From Nocardioides mesophilus (GTDB lineage: Bacteria > Actinomycetota > Actinomycetes > Propionibacteriales > Nocardioidaceae): a stretch of DNA of 64,000 nt. This document shows, piece after piece, positions 17,027 through 25,582 of this stretch. The notes beneath the pieces are model-generated. The model did not search any database and was not told the DNA's origin. It saw nothing but the letters and a program-made list of their open reading frames with translations. The position numbers were made by a program, and so were the translations under genes. Location of the stretch: assembly GCF_014395785.1 (NCBI RefSeq), contig NZ_CP060713.1:1516501-1580500 (forward strand). The letters run 5' to 3'. Position 1 is the stretch's first letter. Each line of letters starts with the position of its first letter.

Positions 17027-18873
17027 GCTCGCACGCACCGCGGCTCGCGCTGGCCTCGGTCGGCATCGCCGTCCTCGCCGCGGTGGCCGACTGGCTGGTC
17101 AGCGCCGCCACCTTGCCGTACGGCGTCCCGGTGGACGCCGCGCTCTTCCTCGGCTTCGCCGTGATGGTGCTGGTCTGCGGGCTCGGGGCCGCCTGGGCGG
17201 GCCGACGCTGGCCGGCCGACACCGCACTCGAGCACGCCGCCGGCCTGCTCGCACCGCTCGTACTCGGGGGAGTCATCGTGATCTGGTCGACCGCACCCAT
17301 CTGGTTCCGGCTCGTCGTCCTCGCCGCGCTGCTCGGCGGGGGCCTGCTGGGCCTGCGGTCCGGCAGCCGCGACAGCGACTCCGGCCGGCAGCCGCGCCGT
17401 CCGCTGCGCTCGGAGACCGGGTCGGGGTCGCTGGAGTTCGTCGGCGTCGTGATCCTGGCGGCGGTGCTCGTGACCGCGTCGGTCGGGGTGGTCGCCTCGA
17501 GCAGCCCGGCGGTCAAGCAGACCGTGTTCGCGCAGATCTGCCGGATCCTCGGCAACGAGTGCGACGCCGGGCAGGCGCCGGTCAACGCCGCGATGAAGCC
17601 GCAGGACTGCGAGCTCTACACCGCCGAGAACAAGGTCAGCGCCACCGTGGACGTCGCCTTCGTCCGGCTCGCCGGCGGCGGCACCGTGCAGCGCAGCGAC
17701 AAGAGCAACGGCGAGGTCGAGATCACCCTGCTCAACGAGGGCCGCGGCGGCGCCGTCGCAGCGGCCGGCGGCCACGGCAAGGTCCGGTTCGGCGACCACA
17801 GCGCCGGCTTCGACGCCGAGGCGGAGGCCGCCGCCACCGTCGGGCTGCAGTCGGGCCAGACCTACGTCTTCGACAACGCCGCCGAGGCCGACGAGTTCCA
17901 GCGCTACCTGCAGGGCGAGCTCGCCCAGGACGCCGCCGGCTCGGTGAACCCGGTCTACGGCTTCGGCAACAAGGCGTGGGAGTTCATCAGCGGCGAGGAC
18001 CCGCCGCCGAACCACGGCGTCCAGAAGGAGTACACCCGCTTCGACGTCGCCCTCGAGGCGAAGGCCGACGTGTCGGTGGGCTTCGGCACCGGCGCCGGCG
18101 TCCAGGCGTCGTTCATGGAGGCGGTCGGCACCGAGTTCGACCGCGGCAAGGACCGCGACGACACCTCCGACGACCGGCAGACGATCTTCATGCAGATCGA
18201 CTGGAGCGCCGCGGGCAACGCCGGCCTCCCGGTGGTCGCCGGCATCGACGCCTCGCACTCCGCGTCGGGAGTGATCAAGGTGACCACCGACGCCGACGGC
18301 AACCCGGTCCAGGTGCAGTTCGTCGACCGGACCTCCGGCGGCTTCCAGGTCGGCATGCAGGCCGACCAGGACTCGATCTCCCCCGCCGGCGGCGACGCGG
18401 ACGCAGGCGGCTCCGGCGGCAAGAAGCCCGCCCGCAGCTGGAACATCGGCTTCACCGGCGGCGAGGACTCCTCGACCGTGGTGACGCAGACCCTCGACCT
18501 GGACAACCCCGAGCGGCAGCAGGCCTTCGCCGACTGGGTCGGCGCCGCCGGCGGCACCAACGTGCTGGCCTCGCTCGGGGCGACGACGGTCCCCGGGGTG
18601 AACAGCGAGGACGGCGACAACATCACCGCGTTCGGCGACGGCGCCGAGGGGTTCGCGGCGCTGATGGCCGAGCAGTCGCAGGTCTCGGTCGTGGAGTACG
18701 ACGGCAAGACCTGGGGCCTCGGGCTCGGCGGCGGGGTCAGCCTCGGCCTCAAGGTCTCGGCCGACGGCGAGTACGAGGACAAGGAGGCGCACTCGGTGAA
18801 GGCGTCCTACCTCGGCGCCCCGTCGAGCAGCGGCGACCGGACCGCCTACGACCTCCCGGAGTGCGTGCGCTGA
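17023..18873 (+). CDS. Large Tad-cluster protein with internal pilin-type motif
   Basis: A 616-residue protein I cannot assign to a family. Residues 1-112 hold about four hydrophobic segments. After a polar stretch, G133 is followed by SGSLEFVG and a hydrophobic helix (139-157), copying the Flp/TadE cleavage motif with E138 at +5. The remaining 450 residues are acidic, Gly-rich and cysteine-poor, and are predicted to lie outside the cell. If cleaved at G133, the product would be a pilin-like protein with a very large C-terminal domain, possibly a tip adhesin. The GTG start overlaps the lipoprotein stop. Confidence 0.72.
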   Translation: MSSHAPRLALASVGIAVLAAVADWLVSAATLPYGVPVDAALFLGFAVMVLVCGLGAAWAGRRWPADTALEHAAGLLAPLVLGGVIVIWSTAPIWFRLVVLAALLGGGLLGLRSGSRDSDSGRQPRRPLRSETGSGSLEFVGVVILAAVLVTASVGVVASSSPAVKQTVFAQICRILGNECDAGQAPVNAAMKPQDCELYTAENKVSATVDVAFVRLAGGGTVQRSDKSNGEVEITLLNEGRGGAVAAAGGHGKVRFGDHSAGFDAEAEAAATVGLQSGQTYVFDNAAEADEFQRYLQGELAQDAAGSVNPVYGFGNKAWEFISGEDPPPNHGVQKEYTRFDVALEAKADVSVGFGTGAGVQASFMEAVGTEFDRGKDRDDTSDDRQTIFMQIDWSAAGNAGLPVVAGIDASHSASGVIKVTTDADGNPVQVQFVDRTSGGFQVGMQADQDSISPAGGDADAGGSGGKKPARSWNIGFTGGEDSSTVVTQTLDLDNPERQQAFADWVGAAGGTNVLASLGATTVPGVNSEDGDNITAFGDGAEGFAALMAEQSQVSVVEYDGKTWGLGLGGGVSLGLKVSADGEYEDKEAHSVKASYLGAPSSSGDRTAYDLPECVR

Positions 18874-18876
18874 CCC

Positions 18877-18890
18877 GCCCGCCGGCGGGC
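18877..18890. terminator. GC palindrome just after the Tad operon
   Basis: A perfect 14-base palindrome (GCCCGCCGGCGGGC) begins three bases after the stop of the last pilus gene. It could form a stem that ends the operon, but it has almost no loop and no T-run, so it is a weak call. Confidence 0.35.
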
Positions 18891-18946
18891 CGGTGCCGCC
18901 CTCGCGCTGGCGAAATCGCGCACAGCCACGACGCCCGACCTCGACC

Positions 18947-19695
18947 GACTGCACCTGGCCGCACACCGTCGTCAACGTCATCGGCTGAACGGCACGCACG
19001 ACGCGCGCTCAGACATGCACTTACACCGGCCCTCCCGGCCGCCCGAGCGTGCAGACGACCGGGAAGACCCGCAAGTGCATGTCCGACCGCACCTGGCCGC
19101 ACACACCCCCGTGACCGTCGCCGACCGGCTGGACGCCGCGCACGACCCCCGCTCGGACATGCACTTACACCGGCCCTCCCGGCCGCCCGAGCGTGCAGAC
19201 GACCGGGAAGACCCGCAAGTGCATGTCCGACCGCAGCCCCCGCCCGCTCGCCGGCCCGGGCCGACCCCAAAAGTGCGGGCGGGGACGGCCCCGACAGCGA
19301 TAAAGACGCTTCTCCCACTCGATGGCGGGGCCGACCCGCCCGCTCGCCGACCGCACCTGGCCGCGCCCGGCCGCCGTCACCATCGCCGACCGGCTGAGCG
19401 GCACGCACGACCCTCGCTCGGACATGCACTTACACCGGCCCGCCCGACCGTCCGAGCGTGCGGACGACCGGCCAGACCCGCAAGTGCATGTCCGACCGCA
19501 GCCCCCGCCCGCTCGCCGGCCCGGGCCGACCCCAAAAGTGCGGGCGAGGACGTGCGGGCGGGGACGTGCGGGCGCGGATGTGCGGGCGGGGACAGCCCCG
19601 ACAGCGATGCCGTCGACCACGGACGGGCGGGCGGGGTCGGCCACGACAGCGATAAAGACGCTTCTCCCACTCGATGGCGGGGCCGACCCCGCCCG
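18947..19695. repeat. Three-unit complex intergenic repeat
   Basis: This block fills most of an 877-base gap with no credible gene. Units start with GACYGCACCTGGCC at 18947, 19085 and 19349. Each holds a hairpin module with inverted arms CGGACATGCACTT and AAGTGCATGTCCG (arms at 19010/19073, 19154/19217 and 19419/19482; the first left arm has one mismatch). Units two and three add a 53-base direct repeat (19229-19281, 19494-19546) and a 46-base repeat with GATAAAGACGCTTCTCC (19292-19337, 19644-19689). The loop between arms is about 50 bases. Possible roles are structured RNA, protein-binding array or immobile element; none is shown. Confidence 0.85.
19538..19593. repeat. Four 14-bp tandem repeats
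   Basis: Four exact-length tandem units with consensus GTGCGGGCGGGGAC start at 19538, 19552, 19566 and 19580. They lie inside the larger repeat block and are absent from its second unit, so they look like a local expansion. Confidence 0.85.
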
Positions 19696-19750
19696 CACTG
19701 CAGAGGCCGGCGCTGGCCGCCGCGCCGCCACCCGTCACCCGCCGGAGCGG

Positions 19751-20101
19751 TCAGCCGAGCTGCCAGGTGACCGTCGAGCCGGTCGCGAGCCCCCAGCCCT
19801 CGAACGCGCCGGCCTCCGCCTCGAGGATGCTGCGCGAGCGGAGCAGCAGCGGGCCGATCCGTCCGGGTGGCATCGACCGGGTGACGAGCACCCGCCCGGC
19901 CCGGTCCAGGTAGGCGACGTCGAGCGCGAACCGCATCCGGAAGGTGTGGACCTGGTGGCACGGCTGCAGCACGAAGCCGCCCGCGACCCCGTCGCGGCCG
20001 AGCAGGCCCCGGCGCTTCTGCGCGTTGCTGCGGGCCAGCTCGACGGCCGCGACCTCGCGCCCGTCGACGTACAACCGGCCGAGGTCCGGCTGCCTCACCA
20101 C
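19751..20101 (-). CDS. DUF192 family protein
   Basis: A 116-residue protein matching the DUF192 fold: the segment NAQKRRGLLGRDG, then QVHTFRMRFALDVAYLD and RSMPPGRIGP near the expected positions. Function of the family is not established. No signal peptide is seen, unlike many exported members. The GTG start overlaps the stop of the upstream DUF3592 gene, forming a two-gene operon that faces the repeat block. Confidence 0.82.
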   Translation of the reverse strand: MVRQPDLGRLYVDGREVAAVELARSNAQKRRGLLGRDGVAGGFVLQPCHQVHTFRMRFALDVAYLDRAGRVLVTRSMPPGRIGPLLLRSRSILEAEAGAFEGWGLATGSTVTWQLG

Positions 20102-20511
20102 AGGTCCAGCGCCTGGCCGAGCAGGACGACTCCTACTGTCACCGCCACGGCTCCGACGAGGAGGAAGACCACCTTGAACATCCGGTTTACGCCGTCGTCG
20201 TCGATGACGGGGGTCGCGCCCGGGTCGCGGGGGTCGTACCAGACCTGGACCGTCCGCCCCATCGTCGGTCCCTGCCGGGTGCCGGCGTTGTGGCTGAACC
20301 GCCGCAGCTCGCCGCTCCCGTCCCGGAACTCCACGACGGGGACGTCGTAGAGCGCCCCGGTGGTGTTGCGCACCGTCTCCGCGTCGACCACCACGCCGGG
20401 GGTGACGGCGCCGGTACGGCGGCGGTGCCGGTCGGCGTTGTGCGCGCCGACGCCGAGCAGCAGGAAGAACCCGCCCACGACGAGGACCACGATCGCGATG
20501 GGCGTCTCCAT
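20095..20511 (-). CDS. DUF3592 family membrane protein
   Basis: A 138-residue protein with membrane segments at the N-terminus (IAIVVLVVGGFFLLLGVG) and C-terminus (VVFLLVGAVAVTVGVVLL). Between them is a soluble domain ending in VWYDPRDPGATPVID, the usual DUF3592 signature. The start at 20511 is preferred because AGGA lies 9 bases upstream; an in-frame ATG at 20529 is possible. Function unknown. Confidence 0.75.
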   Translation of the reverse strand: METPIAIVVLVVGGFFLLLGVGAHNADRHRRRTGAVTPGVVVDAETVRNTTGALYDVPVVEFRDGSGELRRFSHNAGTRQGPTMGRTVQVWYDPRDPGATPVIDDDGVNRMFKVVFLLVGAVAVTVGVVLLGQALDLW

Positions 20512-20662
20512 GACGCCCGATCCTGTCATGCCGCCACGGCCCGGCGGTACGACGGCAGCGGCGGCGGTCGGGGCAGCAGCGGCCGACCTAGGTGCTCCTA
20601 CTCATGCCAGATGAGTCGGAGTTCCCTGCACGCGAAGGCCTCCGACGTGGGGAAATAGGCAC

Positions 20663-23242
20663 ATGACGCGCTTTGCCGACCCCCACCGGTGCCCCGACTG
20701 CGGCGCCCCGATCCGCGCTGGCCTCCCTTCCTGCGGCATCTGCGGCCTCCCGCTGACCGGTGAGGTCGCGCAGCGGCTGTACCAGACGCTGCTCACCGCG
20801 GACGGGCTGCTCATCGAGCTGCGCGCGAGCGGAGCCCTCGCGACCGCCGCCCGCACCGCGACCGCGCCCGCACCGGGCGCCTTGCAGCCGACCCCGATGC
20901 CGCCGGGCGTGCCCGGGCAACCGGGTCCGCCGGCGGCGGGTACGCCGTTCCCGGCCGGACCGGTGCCGCCGCGGCCCCGCTCCGGGCTCAGCGCCGCCTC
21001 GGTGCCGAAGATCCTGCTCTCCCTCGGCGCCGCCTGCGTGCTGGTCGCCGCGCTGGTCTTCCTGGCCGTGACCTGGTCGCTGATGAGCATCGGCGCGCGC
21101 ACCGCGACCCTGGTCGTGCTCACGCTCGTCTGCGCCGCGCTGTCCGGCTTCCTGGCCCGCCGCGACCTGCGCGGCGGCGCGGAAGCTCTGTCCCTGGTCG
21201 CCTGGGGGCTGCTCTGCCTCGACCTGTACGGCGCGCGCGACGCCGGCTGGTTCGGCGACGTCGGGGACCCGACGTTCTTCCTGGTGCTCGGCGTGGTCCT
21301 CGCCGGCACCGGCATGGCCGCCGGGGTGCTGGTGCGGCGCACGCCGGTCGGCGCCCTCACCGGCGCCGAGCTGGTGGCCGGGCTCGGCACCGCCGCGGCC
21401 TGCATCGGGGTGGCCACCCAGCCGTCCCTGGCCGACCCGGCCGCGCTGGTGCTGGCGACCCTGCTCGGGGCCGCGGTGGTGGCGGTGGCGGAGCGGTTCG
21501 CCCTGCGGATGACGGTGTGGACAGCCGGCCTCGTCACGCTCGCCTCGTGGGCGGGGCTGGTGGGCTCCGGCGCCGACGCCGCGTCGGGCCACCTCAGCAT
21601 GGCCGAGCTCTGGATCGACCTGGTGGCCTGGCCGCTGCTGGCGGCAGCGGCGCTGGCCGCCGCGGTGGCCGCCGTACGCCGTCTGCCGCGGGCCGCCCGG
21701 GACGCGGCCGCCGCCGTCGGCTTCGGCCTGCTCTGCCTGGTCGCGGCCGCGCCCGCCCTCGACGAGAGCCCCACCACGCTGCTGCTGGCCACCCTCGGGG
21801 TCCTCGTGGCCGCCGCGGTGGTGGGCTGGGCGGCACCGCCCTGCTGGCGGCCGACCGCCTTCCTGGCCCAGGGGGTGGCCGGGCTGGTCGCCGCCGGCTT
21901 CGCGCTGGGCTCGGTGGTCGCTGCGCTCACGAACCTGGTCGCCGCGGCCACGCCCGGCTGGTCCTCGACCGCCGGAGCGCCGCTGCGGCTGCAGGACTTC
22001 GGCGACCAGGCCGCTCCGCTGCTGCTCCCGGTCACGCTCGCGGTGCTGCTCGGCACCGTCGCGGTGGTGCTGAGGGCGTTGCCCGAGCAGCTGCCGATCG
22101 GGCGGCACCTGGACCCGCGGGCCGTCGCGGCGGTGCTGGTGGCCGGCTCGGTCACCGTGCTGGGTCTCTACGCGGTCCCGGTGTGGACGGTGGTCGCGAC
22201 CCTGCTGCTGGTCGCCGCGGTCTTCCTGGCGTGGTGGTGGCTCGTCGACGGCAGCCTGGTCACGCTGGTGCCCGCGGCGTTGTTCGTGGCGGGCGGGGTC
22301 GCCGTCTCGTTCGCCAACCCCTCCCTCACCGCGGCGGCGCTGCTGGTCACGCTGGTCCTCGCAGCGGTCGTGCACCTGCGCGCCGCCGGCACCGAGACCG
22401 CCGCGGTGGCGGGCGCCACGCTGGTGGCGGCGCTGGCCGGCAGCGGCTGGACCTGGGCGCACCTGGGCGGCCTCGACCCCGCCTGGGGCGCTCTGCTGAC
22501 CCTCGTCGTGGTGGCCGCCGTGGTGCTGCCGGTGCACACGCTGCCCGCCGGCCTGTGGGTCTGCGGGGACAGCCTGGTCGCCCGCGCCGGCGTCGAGGTG
22601 GGGGCCGCCGTGGCCGCGCTGCCGCTGGCCACCGCCGGGATCCTGCTGGCGCCCGGCAGCCAGACGCTGACCTGGACCGCGGTGTACCTGACGGTGGTCG
22701 GCGCGACGGTGACGGCCCTCGGCCTGCTCCGGGCCGACCGCCGGTGGCTGCTCCCGGTCGGGGGGCTGCTGCTGGCCGCGGCCAGCTGGGTGCGGCTGTT
22801 CGAGATCGGGGTGGAGGAGCCGGAGCCCTACACGTTGCCCTCCGCGGTGGTGCTCGCCGTCGTCGGGCTGCTACACCTGCGCCGCAACCCGGGCGGCTCC
22901 ACCGCGACGGCGCTGTCCCCGGCGCTGGGGCTGGCGCTGGTGCCGAGCCTGCTGTGGGCGCTCAGCGAGCCGGCCGGGATCCGGGCGCTGCTGCTCGGGC
23001 TGGCCTGCTTCGGCCTCGTGCTCGTGGGGGTCCGGCTGCGCTGGGCGGCGCCGCTGGCCTGGGGCGCGGCGGTCGGGGCGGTGCTGGTGCTCTGGCTCTC
23101 CGCGCCGTACGTCGAGGCGGCGGTGCCCCGCTGGGTGCTGATCGGGATCGCCGGCGCGGTCCTGATCCTGATGGGGGTCACCTGGGAACGGCGGCTGCGG
23201 GAGGCCCGCCACCTCGCGGGGTACCTCCACGGGCTGCGCTGA
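20663..23242 (+). CDS. Large polytopic membrane protein, SCO7613-like
   Basis: An 859-residue protein. The N-terminus is a zinc ribbon (CPDCGAP...CGICGLP, about residues 9-30), followed by a coiled segment and a Pro-rich linker. From about residue 110 on it is almost entirely hydrophobic, with more than 20 membrane-spanning stretches and few charged loops. This matches the large actinobacterial family named after SCO7613, whose function is unknown. The ATG has a GGGGA site upstream. It stands alone, with a strong bidirectional terminator after it. Confidence 0.8.
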   Translation: MTRFADPHRCPDCGAPIRAGLPSCGICGLPLTGEVAQRLYQTLLTADGLLIELRASGALATAARTATAPAPGALQPTPMPPGVPGQPGPPAAGTPFPAGPVPPRPRSGLSAASVPKILLSLGAACVLVAALVFLAVTWSLMSIGARTATLVVLTLVCAALSGFLARRDLRGGAEALSLVAWGLLCLDLYGARDAGWFGDVGDPTFFLVLGVVLAGTGMAAGVLVRRTPVGALTGAELVAGLGTAAACIGVATQPSLADPAALVLATLLGAAVVAVAERFALRMTVWTAGLVTLASWAGLVGSGADAASGHLSMAELWIDLVAWPLLAAAALAAAVAAVRRLPRAARDAAAAVGFGLLCLVAAAPALDESPTTLLLATLGVLVAAAVVGWAAPPCWRPTAFLAQGVAGLVAAGFALGSVVAALTNLVAAATPGWSSTAGAPLRLQDFGDQAAPLLLPVTLAVLLGTVAVVLRALPEQLPIGRHLDPRAVAAVLVAGSVTVLGLYAVPVWTVVATLLLVAAVFLAWWWLVDGSLVTLVPAALFVAGGVAVSFANPSLTAAALLVTLVLAAVVHLRAAGTETAAVAGATLVAALAGSGWTWAHLGGLDPAWGALLTLVVVAAVVLPVHTLPAGLWVCGDSLVARAGVEVGAAVAALPLATAGILLAPGSQTLTWTAVYLTVVGATVTALGLLRADRRWLLPVGGLLLAAASWVRLFEIGVEEPEPYTLPSAVVLAVVGLLHLRRNPGGSTATALSPALGLALVPSLLWALSEPAGIRALLLGLACFGLVLVGVRLRWAAPLAWGAAVGAVLVLWLSAPYVEAAVPRWVLIGIAGAVLILMGVTWERRLREARHLAGYLHGLR

Positions 23243-23324
23243 GCGCAGTGGAGCGGCCTGCGGCGTACCCCCTCGTCCCCGGAGAAGCCACCCGGACCGG
23301 GACCATCGGGGCAGGAACGACGAA

Positions 23325-23354
23325 TGCCCCAGCACCATCTCAGGTGCTGGGGCA
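23325..23354. terminator. Bidirectional intrinsic terminator
   Basis: A perfect 12-bp stem, TGCCCCAGCACC with GGTGCTGGGGCA, with a 6-base loop. It lies between the convergent ends of the large membrane protein gene and bldC. T-rich tails are weak on both sides, as is common in actinobacteria. Confidence 0.8.
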
Positions 23355-23391
23355 CGATAAAGCTCCCGTCACGAGGACGGGGTGTCGCCGA

Positions 23392-23610
23392 TCAGTCCGG
23401 TTCGTCGCCACGCCGCTGCTCGGGGACCATGCCCGTCAGCAGCTCGCGCACCTCGGACTCACGGTAACGGCGATGTCCGCCCAACGTCCTGATCGAGCTC
23501 AGCTTGCCGGCCTTCGCCCACCGGGTGACCGTCTTCGGGTCGACCCGGAACATGGCGGCGACCTCGGCAGGCGTGAGCAACGGCTCGGACTCCGGTGGCC
23601 GCGTATTCAT
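23392..23610 (-). CDS. bldC: BldC-family DNA-binding regulator
   Basis: A 72-residue MerR-like winged helix protein. LTPAEVAAMFRVDPKTVTRWAKAG is the recognition helix region and LGGHRRYRESEV the wing, both characteristic of BldC. In Streptomyces BldC binds head-to-tail along direct repeats and controls the timing of development; here it may have a wider regulatory role. The ATG at 23610 is chosen because GGGAGG lies just upstream. The divergent neighbour is valine dehydrogenase, the same arrangement as near S. coelicolor bldC. Confidence 0.9.
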   Translation of the reverse strand: MNTRPPESEPLLTPAEVAAMFRVDPKTVTRWAKAGKLSSIRTLGGHRRYRESEVRELLTGMVPEQRRGDEPD

Positions 23611-23708
23611 CGGGCCTCCCTCACTCTGTGTCCCTACCCGACGGGGGCGCGAGGGCCCAGCCGTCACCGGCCGGTCCACGCTTCCCCCAATCCCCAGTGT
23701 TGCACCGA

Positions 23709-23738
23709 AGCGTAGGTCGACGGGGGAAATTTGGACAA
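23709..23738 (-). promoter_or_regulatory. Candidate bldC promoter
   Basis: On the minus strand, TTGTCC (23738-23733) is followed after 18 bases by TACGCT (23714-23709), a good housekeeping-type promoter. The start point would be near 23702, giving a leader of about 90 bases. Confidence 0.6.
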
Positions 23739-23786
23739 TGGTTCGAACGAGTCACCAACCGACCGCTTTCCGGTCCCCCTCCGGAG

Positions 23787-23902
23787 GTCGTGTGAGTGTC
23801 GTGTGACCCTGGTCGCACACGGCTCTCCGGTTTCGTAGTCTGGGGTCGAGCAGCCGCACCACCCCCGCGGCCGTTCCTCACCAGCCCGCACCACCCCCGC
23901 GG
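23787..23902 (+). promoter_or_regulatory. Direct repeats in the valine dehydrogenase leader
   Basis: GTCGTGTGA occurs at 23787 and 23798, exactly 11 bases apart, followed by a TAGTCT -10-like box at 23836-23841. A second pair, CCGCACCACCCCCGCGG, lies at 23854-23870 and 23886-23902, just before the gene. The first pair is spaced like operator repeats on one face of the helix; BldC, encoded divergently, is a candidate binder. The second pair would be in the mRNA leader. Confidence 0.45.
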
Positions 23903-23925
23903 GCGCGACACGAAAGGTCACCGCC

Positions 23926-25029
23926 GTGCCTGACAACGCCGTCGGCGCCGTGACTGACTCCCCGGGCGTCTTCGCCCAGGCGTCAGGCCACGAGCAGGTC
24001 GTCTTCTGCCGGGACGAGCCCTCGGGGCTCTCCGCGATCATCGCGATCCACTCCACCGCGCTCGGTCCCGCCCTCGGCGGCACCCGCTTCTACCCCTACG
24101 CCACCGAGCAGGACGCGCTCGCCGACGTGCTCGCGCTCTCCCGCGGGATGTCCTACAAGGCGGCGCTGGCTGGACTAGACCTCGGTGGCGGCAAGGCGGT
24201 GATCATCGGCGACCCGGCACAGGTCAAGACCGAGGCGTTGCTGCGGGCCTACGGTCGCTTCGTGCAGTCCCTCGGCGGCCGCTACCTGACCGCCTGCGAC
24301 GTCGGCACCTACTCCGAGGACATGGACCAGATCGCCCGGGAGTGCTCCTTCGTCACCGGGCGGACCGTCGCGCACGGCGGCGCCGGCGACTCCTCGGTGC
24401 TGACGGCGTACGGCGTCTTCCAGGGGATGCGCGCCGCGGCCGAGGCGACCTGGGGCGCGCCCACCCTGCACGGGCGCACCGTCGGGGTGGCCGGGGTCGG
24501 CAAGGTCGGCCGGCACCTGGTCGGCCACCTGGTCGAGGACGGCGCCTCGGTGGTGGTCACCGACGTCTCCGAGGAGGCGGTGGCGCGGATCCGGACCACC
24601 TACCCCGAGGTCCGGGCGGTTCCCGACACCGCCGCGCTGGTCCGCTCCGAGCTCGACGTCTACGCCCCGTGCGCGCTCGGCGGCGCGCTCTCCGACGAGG
24701 TCGTCGACGTGCTCAGTGCCCGGGTGGTCTGCGGGGCCGCGAACAACCAGCTCGCCCACGAGGGCATCGAGAAGCAGCTCGAGGATCGCGGGGTCCTCTA
24801 CGCCCCCGACTACATGGTCAACGCCGGCGGCCTGATCCAGGTCGCCGACGAGCTCGAGGGGTTCTCCTTCGACCGGGCCAAGGCCCGCGCCGAGAAGATC
24901 TACGACACCACCACGAAGGTGTTCGCGCTCGCCACGTCCGACGGGGTGCCGCCGGCGGTCGCCGCCGACCGGCTGGCGGAGCAGCGGATGCGCGAGATCA
25001 GCAGGCTCCGCGGGATCCACCTGCGCTAG
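23926..25029 (+). CDS. vdh: Valine (branched-chain amino acid) dehydrogenase
   Basis: A 367-residue member of the Glu/Leu/Phe/Val dehydrogenase family, which oxidatively deaminates branched-chain amino acids to keto acids with NAD. Catalytic lysine regions are seen in [19 protein letters not shown], and the NAD-binding turn is GVAGVGKVG. Length matches Streptomyces Vdh (about 364). The GTG start follows GAAAGG. Location beside bldC and upstream of the purM/purF locus matches Streptomyces, which supports Vdh rather than leucine dehydrogenase. Confidence 0.87.
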   Translation: MPDNAVGAVTDSPGVFAQASGHEQVVFCRDEPSGLSAIIAIHSTALGPALGGTRFYPYATEQDALADVLALSRGMSYKAALAGLDLGGGKAVIIGDPAQVKTEALLRAYGRFVQSLGGRYLTACDVGTYSEDMDQIARECSFVTGRTVAHGGAGDSSVLTAYGVFQGMRAAAEATWGAPTLHGRTVGVAGVGKVGRHLVGHLVEDGASVVVTDVSEEAVARIRTTYPEVRAVPDTAALVRSELDVYAPCALGGALSDEVVDVLSARVVCGAANNQLAHEGIEKQLEDRGVLYAPDYMVNAGGLIQVADELEGFSFDRAKARAEKIYDTTTKVFALATSDGVPPAVAADRLAEQRMREISRLRGIHLR

Positions 25030-25040
25030 CCCGTCGGGCG

Positions 25041-25070
25041 GGGGCGCCGTCCCGGACGGGAGGGCGCCCC
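25041..25070. terminator. Terminator after valine dehydrogenase
   Basis: GGGGCGCC (25041-25048) pairs with GGCGCCCC (25063-25070), and an inner TCCCG-GA-CGGGA stem continues the hairpin. It lies 11 bases after the stop and between convergent genes. Confidence 0.7.
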
Positions 25071-25134
25071 GGCTCACCCGTCGGCGCCGTCAGGTTCGGC
25101 GGTGCGTGGGGTGCTGCGGAACAGGAGAACCGGG

Positions 25135-25326
25135 TCAGTCGCGCGCGGGGCGCGGCTGGCCGTAGTCGGACCACTCGTCGTCGTCCTCGACGGTCACACC
25201 GTCGGACGGACTGTCGTTCTCGCCGTGCAGCTCACGCGCCAACGCACTGAGGTCCGTCTCGTGAGAGCGGTACTTCAGGTCGCGGGCGACCTTGGTCTGC
25301 TTGGCTTTTGCACGGCCGCGCCCCAT
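25135..25326 (-). CDS. DUF3073 family small protein
   Basis: A 63-residue protein. The start MGRGRAKAKQTKVARDLKY is the hallmark of DUF3073, and the remainder is acidic (EDDDEWSDY). The ATG at 25326 is used because the family begins exactly there. Function is unknown, but the gene keeps its place next to purM in Streptomyces and Mycobacterium (Rv0810c next to Rv0809), which may mean a link to purine metabolism or simply old synteny. The 256 bases between it and purM hold no other gene. Confidence 0.88.
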   Translation of the reverse strand: MGRGRAKAKQTKVARDLKYRSHETDLSALARELHGENDSPSDGVTVEDDDEWSDYGQPRPARD

Positions 25327-25582
25327 AGGGTCGACCCCCTCGGTCACTCGGCCGGAGTCACGTCGGCCCCAGCCTCGGCACTCAGTCTCAGGTGCCGCGG
25401 TCGGGGTGGAGCGTGCGTCCGGTCTCTGCTGTCAGATTCTCGTGGGGTCAACCGTACCTGTCGACCGGCGATTCCCCCACATCAGGGCCCGAACTTTCTC
25501 ACCGGGTCGGGCGTCTTCCCCGCACGGCGTACGGCGGCCTGGGGCGGTGTCGACGCCGCGGGCGCTGTCGGAGCGGCTCCGG

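Noticed and set aside
19015-20350. Plus-strand frame spanning the repeat block and DUF192/DUF3592 genes
   Set aside because: It is a shadow of two recognisable minus-strand genes plus non-coding repeats.
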